DNA of 64,000 nt from Dysgonomonas sp. 511. GTDB taxonomy: Bacteria > Bacteroidota > Bacteroidia > Bacteroidales > Dysgonomonadaceae. Made by a program: the position numbers and the translations under genes. The notes beneath the pieces were generated by a model that saw only the letters and a program-made list of their open reading frames with translations, was not told the origin of the DNA and ran no database searches. Where the stretch lies: positions 1 through 64,000 of the forward strand of contig NZ_QVMQ01000007.1 of assembly GCF_010501105.1 (NCBI RefSeq), in the 5' to 3' direction. Position 1 is the first letter of the stretch; each line of letters begins with the position of its first letter. This document shows, piece after piece, positions 55,064 to 62,803 of the stretch.

Positions 55064-55819
55064 ATGACAAAAATAAAGCTGGTTATTGACGAGAAGTATC
55101 AGGATATTGATGGGTTTATTGAAGATTTACCCATGTCTTTCCTACAATCGGGGGAGGTTGTCTATTCGGGACGTAATATCATAAAAACATTTGATGTGGG
55201 CGACTTCAAATTGAATGTAAAGTCATTCAAGAAGCCTTTGCTTATCAATCAGATAGCTTATGCGACAATACGTAAGTCGAAAGCCGAACGGTCGTACCTT
55301 TATGCTCATATGCTGAAAGAGGAAGGCTTTGAGACACCCGACCCGGTGGCGTATGTGGAACTCAAACAGTATGGTTTGCTTAAGTATAGTCTGTATATTT
55401 CCATACATGGAGAATTTGATGGCATAATGCGCCAGTTGGTGAATGGCACTTTCGACCAGCATAAGGAGTTGATACGGCAGTTTGCCATATATACAGCTCG
55501 ATTGCACGAAAAGAATATATTGCATCTGGATTACTCATCCGGCAATATCTTATATAAGATGAAAGGGGATGAATATATCTTCTACCTTGTTGACCTGAAT
55601 AGAATGAAGTTTGGAAAACCGATAAGTCTTGAAACGGCATGTTTCAACTTTAGGCGTCTGTGGGGAAGCGATGAAATGATCGCTTATATAGTTAAGGAAT
55701 ATGCAAAAGCACGCAACTTCAACGAGAAAGCGTGCCTTGAGAAAACATTCGAGTATCGCAAACGTTTTTGGGATAGTTTCAGAAAGCAATATCCTGGTGC
55801 CACGCCATATATAGGCTAA
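55064..55819 (+). CDS. Lipopolysaccharide (Kdo/heptose) kinase-like protein
   Basis: A 251-residue member of the InaA/KdkA kinase family. The N-lobe lysine region is around NVKSFKKPLLINQIAY. The catalytic loop is LHLDYSSGNIL (Asp and Asn), and the metal-binding Asp is in YLVDLNRMKFG, in place of DFG. Such enzymes phosphorylate Kdo or heptose of lipid A core on the inner face of the membrane. The acceptor here is inferred. It sits between prfC and a GT4 glycosyltransferase gene (gaps 9 and 13 bp), consistent with LPS core assembly. Confidence 0.78.
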   Translation: MTKIKLVIDEKYQDIDGFIEDLPMSFLQSGEVVYSGRNIIKTFDVGDFKLNVKSFKKPLLINQIAYATIRKSKAERSYLYAHMLKEEGFETPDPVAYVELKQYGLLKYSLYISIHGEFDGIMRQLVNGTFDQHKELIRQFAIYTARLHEKNILHLDYSSGNILYKMKGDEYIFYLVDLNRMKFGKPISLETACFNFRRLWGSDEMIAYIVKEYAKARNFNEKACLEKTFEYRKRFWDSFRKQYPGATPYIG

Positions 55820-55832
55820 AATCTAATAAGTT

Positions 55833-56945
55833 ATGAGAATAGGTTTTGATGCGAAACGCGCTATATCTAACTTCACAGGGCTAGGCAACTACAGTCGTTT
55901 TGTAATATCCAACCTGATGAAGTACTATCCGGAGAATATCTACAAATTGTTTATTCCCCGTATTCCCAACCATGACATCGGTGCTAAAGATGAGGTGAGG
56001 AATAATGAAAAGGTGTACTCCATAAAGAATACACGCCGTCCATTCTGGCGTACCATTGGCATTGTAAAAGACATAAGGAATGAGAACATGGATTTGTATC
56101 ACGGGCTTAGCAACGAGTTGCCTTATAATATAAGGCGTACAGGTGCTAAAAGCATTGTTACAATACACGATCTCATATTCTTGGTGCATCCGAAGTTTTA
56201 TTCTCTGGTAGACAGGACAATATATAATATAAAGGCTAAATACGCCTGCAAGTATGCCGACAGGATAGTTGCCGTGAGCGAATGTACCAAGAGGGATATT
56301 GTAAGGTATTATGATATCGATCCTTCGAAAATAGATGTCGTATATCAGGGCTGCTTTCCCATATATAAAGAGCATGCCGATGAAATGAAGAAACAGGAGG
56401 TAAGGGATAAGTATGGTCTTCCCTCAGAGTTTCTGCTTTCGGTGGGCAGTATCGAAGAACGTAAGAATATCATGTTGGTTGTCAAGGCAATGAGGCAAAT
56501 TCCGGATATACATTTTGTCGCTATCGGCAAACGAAGGGAATATGCCGAAAGGGTGATGGCATACGCCAGAGAGAGTGGATTGGCCGATAGGGTACATCTC
56601 ATAAGTAATGTGCCGCTGACCGATTTGCCGGCCATTTTCCAGGCCGCTACGTTGTTTGTCTATCCATCACTATACGAGGGGTTTGGCATACCTATAATCG
56701 AAGCTCTCAATTCCGGATTGCCGGTTATCGGAGCAACCGGTTCGTGCCTCGAAGAATCGGGAGGCCCGCATTCCGTATATGTCAATCCGCACGACGAAAA
56801 CGAGCTTGCTTATCATGTCAATCGCCTTTTGACTGATGCCGAAGCAAGGAAAACGATGATTAGGGAAGGATTAAACTATGTCAAACGCTTTTCCGACGAG
56901 CGGTGTACTTCGGCATTAATGTCGGTGTACAAGTCCTTGCTTTGA
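55833..56945 (+). CDS. Glycosyltransferase family 4 (GT-B fold)
   Basis: A 370-residue cytoplasmic or peripheral membrane enzyme. The N-terminal acceptor domain begins MRIGFDAKRAISNFTGLGNYSR. The donor domain carries LSVGSIEERKNIMLVVKAM and the E-x7-E motif in YPSLYEGFGIPIIEALNSGLP. These features define GT4. With the kinase-like gene upstream it probably builds LPS core or another surface glycan. The nucleotide sugar is unknown. Confidence 0.88.
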   Translation: MRIGFDAKRAISNFTGLGNYSRFVISNLMKYYPENIYKLFIPRIPNHDIGAKDEVRNNEKVYSIKNTRRPFWRTIGIVKDIRNENMDLYHGLSNELPYNIRRTGAKSIVTIHDLIFLVHPKFYSLVDRTIYNIKAKYACKYADRIVAVSECTKRDIVRYYDIDPSKIDVVYQGCFPIYKEHADEMKKQEVRDKYGLPSEFLLSVGSIEERKNIMLVVKAMRQIPDIHFVAIGKRREYAERVMAYARESGLADRVHLISNVPLTDLPAIFQAATLFVYPSLYEGFGIPIIEALNSGLPVIGATGSCLEESGGPHSVYVNPHDENELAYHVNRLLTDAEARKTMIREGLNYVKRFSDERCTSALMSVYKSLL

Positions 56946-57028
56946 GAAAGAACTCCCTGGCTGCCGGCAAATCGGAGTGTTGTTTTATGTAAATAATGCC
57001 GATTTGCGATTGATAATATTATTCTAAA

Positions 57029-57511
57029 ATGAAAATAGAAAAGACAAATGCTGTGCGCATACTCGACAAGCATAAGATAGGCTATCAGCTTATCCCTTAC
57101 CAGGTAGACGAATCAGACCTTAGTGCCATCCACGTAGCCCGGCAGTTGAACGAGCCGGTAGAACAAGTATTCAAAACATTGGTGCTCAAAGGAGACAAAA
57201 CAAGCTATTTTGTCTGTATCATACCCGGCGCGGAAGAATTGGATTTGAAGTTGGCGGCCAAAATATCAGGGAATAAAAAATGTGACATGATACCTATGAA
57301 AGACCTGTTGGCGACAACCGGCTATATACGCGGAGCCTGTTCGCCTATAGGCATGAAAAAGCAGTTTCCTACATATATCGACAGTTCGGCGTCAAACTAT
57401 CCCTTTATATATATCAGTGCAGGCAAGAGAGGATTGCAAATACAGCTCAACCCGGCCGATTTGATAAGTTTGCTGAATATAGAAGCGGTAAAGCTTACGG
57501 GTGCTTTATAA
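57029..57511 (+). CDS. ybaK: Cys-tRNA(Pro) deacylase YbaK
   Basis: A 160-residue cytoplasmic editing enzyme that clears Cys mischarged onto tRNA(Pro). Conserved features are the LKGDKTSYFVCIIPG strand pair with the catalytic Lys, DLKLAAKISGNKKCDM, and GYIRGACSPIGMKKQFPTYID. Length is typical of YbaK rather than ProX. The last two codons overlap the convergent XRE gene: the sequence TTATAA supplies both stop codons. Confidence 0.92.
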   Translation: MKIEKTNAVRILDKHKIGYQLIPYQVDESDLSAIHVARQLNEPVEQVFKTLVLKGDKTSYFVCIIPGAEELDLKLAAKISGNKKCDMIPMKDLLATTGYIRGACSPIGMKKQFPTYIDSSASNYPFIYISAGKRGLQIQLNPADLISLLNIEAVKLTGAL

Positions 57512-58180
57512 GTTTTTCGAATACAAAGCCCTCAAAACCCAATACTGGGCGTCTGTATCCATTACAAAAGGATATTCTACCCATTCGTTGAGCGACAAAG
57601 ATAGTTTTCCTTCTTTTTCTTTATATATGCCCGTCTTCATCCCACCGGCATCAATCATTATACCTAGCTTTTCTACAATCCGGTGTATATTCTCTTTTTC
57701 TACAATTTCCATAACAAGGATATCGCCATTATGAAAATTAAAACCTTCGGGCATACTTTCCTGGTTTTCTACTTCCAAAGCTAACAATTTAAGCTTCGAA
57801 CTACTGGGTACAACTATATAAGGCAGTTGTGAAAAAAAACTGTCATCCTTGTAGTGTTCCACATAATCGTTAATATATAATGCAGGAATATATGGTATCT
57901 TTTGTAGCTGTTGTGCTATTTTTAGCTTCTCTGTTTCCAACACCAGTTCGGCATTGTAGTGCAGAAGTTCGTTTACCGAAAGGTCTTTTTCGATGAAGTC
58001 GGCAAGTGGTATGCCAAAATATTTAGCAATCCTGACGATAACCTCTATTTTCGGTTCGGCCCTAAATTCCTCATACGAAGATATATTGCCCCGTGTAAGC
58101 TCGAATAGATCGGCAAAAGCCTGTTGGCTCAAGCTTCTCACATTTCGTATCTTTTTTATATTTTTTCCTACTTGTGTCAT
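57506..58180 (-). CDS. XRE-family regulator with S24-like C-terminal domain
   Basis: A 224-residue regulator. The N-terminal helix-turn-helix is SLSQQAFADLFELTRGNISSYE (about 14-35). A C-terminal beta domain (about 125-224) resembles the S24/LexA-like fold (HNGDILVMEIVEKENIH), but the Ser/Lys dyad is not evident, so self-cleavage is unlikely. It is transcribed away from the YbjN-PspA-flotillin operon. A perfect 19-bp direct repeat in the shared gap, beginning 13 bp from its ATG, suggests autoregulation and control of that operon. A -7 box TATATTTG lies at 58254-58247 on the minus strand. Confidence 0.82.
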   Translation of the reverse strand: MTQVGKNIKKIRNVRSLSQQAFADLFELTRGNISSYEEFRAEPKIEVIVRIAKYFGIPLADFIEKDLSVNELLHYNAELVLETEKLKIAQQLQKIPYIPALYINDYVEHYKDDSFFSQLPYIVVPSSSKLKLLALEVENQESMPEGFNFHNGDILVMEIVEKENIHRIVEKLGIMIDAGGMKTGIYKEKEGKLSLSLNEWVEYPFVMDTDAQYWVLRALYSKNL

Positions 58181-58192
58181 TTTTTTTTTTTT

Positions 58193-58251
58193 GCTAAAAA
58201 TATTTGCAAATTAAAATTTCTTTAGTATCTTAGCTAAAAATATTTGCAAAT
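58193..58251. promoter_or_regulatory. Perfect direct-repeat operator pair between the XRE gene and the envelope operon
   Basis: GCTAAAAATATTTGCAAAT occurs at 58193-58211 and again, identically, at 58233-58251 (offset 40 bp, near four helical turns). Each copy contains the palindrome TTTGCAAA. The second copy overlaps the minus-strand -7 box of the XRE gene (58254-58247). A plus-strand near-consensus -7 (TATCTTAG, 58226-58233) overlaps its left edge. Binding by the XRE protein is inferred. Confidence 0.65.
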
Positions 58252-58261
58252 ATAATGGTTT

Positions 58262-58378
58262 AAATGAAAAGCAAAAAGTTAAAAATGAAAAACAGGTAAT
58301 TGTTTTATTTTTATAACCAAAAATATTTTTCACTTTTAGAATCTTAATTCTTTATTTTTCACTCTTAATTTAAATATT
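58262..58378. repeat. A/T-rich inverted-repeat tract upstream of ybjN-like gene
   Basis: An A/G-rich left part (AAATGAAAAGC..AAAAATGAAAAAC) and a T/C-rich right part (TATTTTTCACTCTTAATTTA) are roughly complementary. It resembles the tract at 42245-42398 and forms the leader of the operon. Confidence 0.45.
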
Positions 58379-58768
58379 ATGTATTTCAAAAAAATAGAGT
58401 CTTATATATCAAAGCTAGGTTATTCCGTTTCATATCAGAACGAAAAACAAGGAATTTTCCTTATCGAGAGCGAAGCTGACGGAATAAAAAACCTGATAAT
58501 CGGGGTTGCGCCTCCTGTTCTGATTGTGGAGCAATTTATCTTCGAACTCAAAAGCGATGATAAAGAAATCTATAAAGCATTGCTGAAAAAGAACCGCGAT
58601 ATAATACATGGAGCATTTGTGCTCGACGAAGAGGGGAAAAGGGTTATTTTCAGATACACAATGCAGATAGAAAACCTGGATATGAACGAATTTGAAGGGG
58701 CATTAAACTCCCTGGGATTATTGTTAAGCGAATATTACGAACAGATTATAGAATTTTCAAAAAAATAG
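58379..58768 (+). CDS. YbjN-domain protein (type III secretion chaperone-like fold)
   Basis: A 129-residue soluble protein. The compact alpha/beta pattern, with strand IFLIESEADGIKNLIIGVAPPVLIVEQFIFEL and the segment LKKNRDIIHGAFVLDEEGKRVIFRYTMQ, matches YbjN-like proteins. It has no signal peptide. In the E. coli yjfIJKL region a YjfI protein similarly precedes a PspA homologue, which supports a role in the same membrane-stress pathway. It starts the operon and ends 4 bp before the PspA gene. Confidence 0.72.
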   Translation: MYFKKIESYISKLGYSVSYQNEKQGIFLIESEADGIKNLIIGVAPPVLIVEQFIFELKSDDKEIYKALLKKNRDIIHGAFVLDEEGKRVIFRYTMQIENLDMNEFEGALNSLGLLLSEYYEQIIEFSKK

Positions 58769-58772
58769 TATT

Positions 58773-59474
58773 ATGAACATTTTTAAGAGACTATTCAGAA
58801 TTGGGCAGGCTGAGATGCACGCTGCCGTAGATAAGATGGAAGACCCTATCCGTATGACTGAACAAGGAATACGCGAAATGAGAGAGGACTTGAATAAAGC
58901 TGTAGAATCGCTGGCGCAAATAAAAGCGATGGCTATCCGCGCCAAAAATGATAAAACAAAGAAAGAGACTGCTGCTCAGGATTATGAAACTAAAGCTATA
59001 CTGTTGCTCACAAAAGCTCAGAAAGGCGAATTGGATATGGAGCAGGCCGAAAAGCTTGCAAAAGAGGCTCTTGCTTTGAAAGAAAACCTATTGAGCGAAG
59101 CAGAAGCATTAGCAGGGCAGCAAAATACACACGAAAATGCCGCAGCCGAAATACAGAAGAATATCGAAGTGCTCAAGTTTAACATTACCAAGTGGGAAAA
59201 CGAGCTGAAGACCCTCAAGTCGAGGATAAAAGTCAGCCGTGCTACCAAAGAGGTAAACAAGCAGATGGCGCAGATAGATAGCAACAGCACCGTGAGTATG
59301 CTCGAACGGATGAAAGAGAAGGTGGAAGAGGAAGAAGCTCTCGCGCAGGCATACGGCGACCTAGTTGACAAAACGGCATCTATCGACGAAGAAATAGATA
59401 AAGCCATCGGCGGCGATTCGGGTAAGGTAAACCAGGATCTCGACGAGCTGAAGAGAAAGCTGGGAATACTGTAA
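58773..59474 (+). CDS. PspA/IM30-family (ESCRT-III-like) membrane-remodelling protein
   Basis: A 233-residue, almost wholly coiled-coil protein. It opens with the amphipathic helix MNIFKRLFRIGQAEMHAAVDKMEDP and carries QGIREMREDLNKAVESLAQIKAMAIR, the usual PspA start. It is Glu/Lys/Ala-rich with no other domain. PspA/IM30 proteins assemble on the inner membrane and stop proton leak. No sigma-54 or pspBC-like genes are nearby. Its partners here are the YbjN-like, NfeD/YqiJ-like and flotillin proteins. Confidence 0.9.
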   Translation: MNIFKRLFRIGQAEMHAAVDKMEDPIRMTEQGIREMREDLNKAVESLAQIKAMAIRAKNDKTKKETAAQDYETKAILLLTKAQKGELDMEQAEKLAKEALALKENLLSEAEALAGQQNTHENAAAEIQKNIEVLKFNITKWENELKTLKSRIKVSRATKEVNKQMAQIDSNSTVSMLERMKEKVEEEEALAQAYGDLVDKTASIDEEIDKAIGGDSGKVNQDLDELKRKLGIL

Positions 59475-59477
59475 ACT

Positions 59478-59549
59478 AATTGGCAAATTTGAAAATTCGT
59501 GAATTTTACAATTAATTTGCTAATCTGTTAATTTTCAAATTTGCTAATT
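59478..59549. repeat. Long A/T-rich hairpin inside the operon
   Basis: AATTGGCAAATTTGAAAATT (59478-59497) pairs with AATTTTCAAATTTGCTAATT (59530-59549) at 19 of 20 positions. It lies in the 110-bp gap between the PspA and YqiJ-like genes. Confidence 0.7.
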
Positions 59550-59584
59550 GCTAATTAATATTTACTTTTGAACCTTTATACACT

Positions 59585-60253
59585 ATGACCGAACTCTTAC
59601 ATAGCCTGACTCACCCTGTATCAAATGCTGTGATGACAGCTGTAATGGGGGTAATTACAATCTATTGGTTGATTGCAATGATAGGCGGACTTGGATTTGA
59701 CGCGCTCGATTTCGATGTCGAAGCCGATGTAGACGTTGATGCCGATATGGATATCGACGGGGATGTGGCATCGGGAGGAGCCGGACCCTTCTTCGAATTG
59801 CTTAGTTTCGTAAATGTCGGCAAAGTACCTTTCATGTTCGTTGTCACCATGTTGATATTCTTCATGTGGATAGGTTCGCTAATCACCACATCGCTTTTCA
59901 ATATGGCATCGTGGGGGGCATGGTCGTTGCTTATTTTGATACCCATAGCCATCATAAGCATATTTATTACCAAGGTGGCTACACAACCATTTGTCAAAAT
60001 ATTTAAAGCAATGGGATATAAAGGAGAAGAAGAAATAGACTTCTTAGGGCGTTCGGGCAGGATGCTGTCAACTATCAGGGACAAGAAAGTCGGTGTAGCC
60101 GAAGTGCTTGTAGATGCCAACCCAATGAAAATAAATGTGGTGAGTATCGACGGGCAGGAGATAAAATACGGCGACAGCGTGATAATTGCAGACGAATCGG
60201 ACGATAAGAGGATATACTATGTGAGCAAAGAACTCAGCATAGATAATTTTTGA
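59585..60253 (+). CDS. YqiJ/NfeD-like membrane protein with OB-fold C-terminus
   Basis: A 222-residue inner-membrane protein. One hydrophobic helix lies near residues 15-36. An Asp-rich linker follows (DVEADVDVDADMDIDGD, about 42-58), then two helices (about 78-98 and 105-132), and a soluble C-terminal domain with strands EEEIDFLGRSGRMLS and GVAEVLVDANP that fits the NfeD OB-fold. NfeD/YqiJ proteins pair with SPFH proteins such as flotillin, encoded 123 bp downstream. The acidic linker is notable. Confidence 0.82.
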   Translation: MTELLHSLTHPVSNAVMTAVMGVITIYWLIAMIGGLGFDALDFDVEADVDVDADMDIDGDVASGGAGPFFELLSFVNVGKVPFMFVVTMLIFFMWIGSLITTSLFNMASWGAWSLLILIPIAIISIFITKVATQPFVKIFKAMGYKGEEEIDFLGRSGRMLSTIRDKKVGVAEVLVDANPMKINVVSIDGQEIKYGDSVIIADESDDKRIYYVSKELSIDNF

Positions 60254-60376
60254 ACACACACAAAGATGATATGTATAATAATGGCATGCATTGTAGCGTT
60301 TGTTATATCCCTATATGAGGCTGCCTAAAAACAAAAGAAATTAATTATTGAATAACACTTATATAAAATTAGATTT

Positions 60377-62665
60377 ATGGAAAACTATGTTCTGTTAATT
60401 GTAGGCGGAGTAGTCGGATTATTCTTAATCTTCCTGTTCATTGTAGCCTCTTTTTACAAAAAGATTCCTCAAGGTAAGTCCATTGTCCGCACCGGATTCG
60501 GAGGTACAAAGGTTGCATTCAACAAAGGTATGTATGTAGTACCAGTAATACACAAAATGGAGATTATGGATATCTCCCTCAAAAAAGTGCAGATAGAACG
60601 GATGGAAAACGACGGGCTGATTTGTAAAGACAATATCCGCGCCGACATCAAGGTTGCCTTCTTTGTGCGTGTAAACAAATCGGTAAACGATGTTATCAAC
60701 GTAGCCCAGTCTATCGGGACATCGCGTGCCAGCGATATATCTACACTCAAAGATATTTTCGAAGCCAAATTTTCGGAAGCATTGAAGACGGTAGGTAAGA
60801 AATTCGACTTCATCGAACTCTACGAAGCCCGCCGCGAATTCCGCGACGAAATCATAGACGTTATTGGCACCGACCTCAACGGGTATGTACTCGACGACTG
60901 CGCCATCGACTACCTGGAACAGACAGAACTAAAATTCCTCAGTTCCGAAAATATCCTCGACTCCGAAGGTATCAAGAAAATTACCGACCTTACCGCTGCC
61001 CAAAACATCAAGGCCAACCTTATCCGCAGGGAAGAAGAAAAGGTGATCAGGAAACAAAACGTAGAAGCTCGCGAAGCCATCCTCGAACTCGACAGGCAAC
61101 TAGCCGAAAAAGAAGAAAAACAAAGACGCGAAATAGACAATGTGAAAGCTAGAGAAGAGGCCGAAATACAAAAAGTGCGCGAAGAAGAACGCCTCAAATC
61201 CGAAACTGTGCGTATCAGCACCGAAGAGAGCCTTGCCGTTCAGGAAGAAAACAAGCTTCGCCAGATTATTATTGCAGAGAAAAACAAGCAACGCACCGAA
61301 GCTGTAGAAGCAGAACGTGTAGAAAAAGACCGAGCCTTGGAGCAAACAGAACGCGAAAGGATTGTTACCCTTGCGCAAATAGAAAAGACACGCGTAGTAG
61401 AAATAGAGAACAAAAACATTCAGGATGTAATCCGCGAACGCGTACAACTTGAAAAAGGCGTGGTAGAAGAAAAGCAAAACATGCAAGACATCGAAGCTTT
61501 CCGCACCATCGACCGCCAGAAACAAGTCGGTATCACCGAAGCGAGCCAATTGGCAGAAGAGCGACTTATACAGACTGTAAAAGAGGCTGAAGCCAGAAAG
61601 CTGGCAGCAGAAGAAAAGGCAAAAGAATTGCTTATCGATGCCGAAGCACAGAAAGAAGCATCAGCCAAACAAGCTGAAGCCCGCAAGATTCTTGCCGATG
61701 CCAAAGCTCGCGAAGATGCAACTTACGGACTGGCAGAGGCCGAAGTAATCAAAGCAAAAGCCGAAGCCCTTGAGCAACAAGGAATAGCCGAAGCTATTGT
61801 GATAGAGAAGAAAGCAGACGCTAAGAAAAAAGAAGGATTGGCTGAAGCTGAAGTTTCTCGAGAAAAAGCATTAGCTACAGCAGAAGGAGAATCAACTATA
61901 ATAGAAAAGACCTCGAAAGCTGAAGCTATAGGTATAGAAGCTAAAGCTGAAGCTAAACGTAAAGAGGGGCTGGTAGAAGCGGAAATTACCAAAGAAAAAG
62001 CATTGGCAACAGCAGAAGGAGAATCCAGTATAATAGAAAAAACCTCAAAAGCTGAAGCTGTCGGCATTGAGGTCAGAGCTGAAGCTAAACGCAAAGAAGG
62101 TTTTGTAGAAGCCGAAGTCGCTAAAGAAAAAGCATTAGCCGAAGCGGCAGGTATAGAAGAAAAAGCCGAAGCAATGAAGAAACTCGATGGCGTAGGACGC
62201 GAGCACGAAGAATTCAAGCTGGCCTTACAGAAAGAAAAAGACATCGAATTGGCTCAGATTGATGTACAGAAAAATATTGCCGAAGCACAGGCTCATGTAT
62301 TGGCCGAAGCACTTAAGAGTGCCGATATCGACATCGTGGGTGGCGAAACTATGTTCTTCGAAAACATCGTTAAGCAAATATCCAACGCCAAAGGCTTCGA
62401 TCGCTTGGTTAACGAAAGCACAAACGCTACGCAGATCAAAAAAGCATTGCTGGGCGATGGCGAAAATGAAGGTGACCTGCTTGACCGCATCCGCTACTTT
62501 GCCGAAAAGTCGGGTATTTCTACCGATGACATCAAGAACTTGAGCATTGCAGGGCTTATCCTCAAAATGCAAAGTCAGACCTCCGACAAGGAAGATAAAA
62601 GCTTCCTGAGCAACCTCATGGGCATGGCTAAGGCTATGGGTATATCGAATAAGAAGTTGAACTAA
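60377..62665 (+). CDS. Flotillin-like SPFH protein (YqiK type)
   Basis: A 762-residue membrane-associated scaffold protein. An N-terminal hairpin helix (about 4-28) precedes the SPFH domain (about 40-200, GTKVAFNKGMYVVPVIHKM, VRTGFGG). A very long Glu/Ala/Lys-rich coiled coil extends to about 615 and ends in a C-terminal oligomerisation region with LALQKEKDIELAQIDVQKN and FFENIVKQISNAKGFDRL. It is longer than E. coli YqiK (about 550 residues), partly through an internal 44-residue tandem repeat (from residue 486). It organises membrane microdomains with the NfeD-like partner. Confidence 0.93.
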   Translation: MENYVLLIVGGVVGLFLIFLFIVASFYKKIPQGKSIVRTGFGGTKVAFNKGMYVVPVIHKMEIMDISLKKVQIERMENDGLICKDNIRADIKVAFFVRVNKSVNDVINVAQSIGTSRASDISTLKDIFEAKFSEALKTVGKKFDFIELYEARREFRDEIIDVIGTDLNGYVLDDCAIDYLEQTELKFLSSENILDSEGIKKITDLTAAQNIKANLIRREEEKVIRKQNVEAREAILELDRQLAEKEEKQRREIDNVKAREEAEIQKVREEERLKSETVRISTEESLAVQEENKLRQIIIAEKNKQRTEAVEAERVEKDRALEQTERERIVTLAQIEKTRVVEIENKNIQDVIRERVQLEKGVVEEKQNMQDIEAFRTIDRQKQVGITEASQLAEERLIQTVKEAEARKLAAEEKAKELLIDAEAQKEASAKQAEARKILADAKAREDATYGLAEAEVIKAKAEALEQQGIAEAIVIEKKADAKKKEGLAEAEVSREKALATAEGESTIIEKTSKAEAIGIEAKAEAKRKEGLVEAEITKEKALATAEGESSIIEKTSKAEAVGIEVRAEAKRKEGFVEAEVAKEKALAEAAGIEEKAEAMKKLDGVGREHEEFKLALQKEKDIELAQIDVQKNIAEAQAHVLAEALKSADIDIVGGETMFFENIVKQISNAKGFDRLVNESTNATQIKKALLGDGENEGDLLDRIRYFAEKSGISTDDIKNLSIAGLILKMQSQTSDKEDKSFLSNLMGMAKAMGISNKKLN
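61832..62180 (+). repeat. Tandem 132-bp repeats within the flotillin gene
   Basis: Two full units (61832-61963, 61964-62095) and a partial third (from 62096) encode 44-residue units EGL.EAE..KEKALATAEGES.IIEKTSKAEA.GIE..AEAKRK. DNA similarity between units is high, which indicates recent duplication or slippage. Confidence 0.85.
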
Positions 62666-62670
62666 TAAAT

Positions 62671-62698
62671 AAAGCCCCCAATCCCCCAAGGGGGCTTT
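62671..62698. terminator. Hairpin after the flotillin gene
   Basis: AAAGCCCCC (62671-62679) pairs with GGGGGCTTT (62690-62698) around a C-rich loop, without a long T-tract. It may be a weak terminator or a member of the C/G repeat family; a second copy of that family follows at 62757-62783. Confidence 0.45.
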
Positions 62699-62756
62699 CA
62701 ATACTAGTTTTTGAAAAATAGAGCTATAAGAAAATTATAACTCTCTCTTGCAAATT

Positions 62757-62783
62757 CCTCCCCTTTGGGGAGGGCAGGAGGGG
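62757..62783. repeat. C/G-rich dispersed repeat
   Basis: CCTCCCCTTTGGGGAGG followed by GCAGGAGGGG. It belongs to the same family as the repeats at 38862-38966 and lies 20 bp before the ATPase gene. Confidence 0.55.
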
Positions 62784-62803
62784 TTACTTGTAACAACTAG
62801 AAT

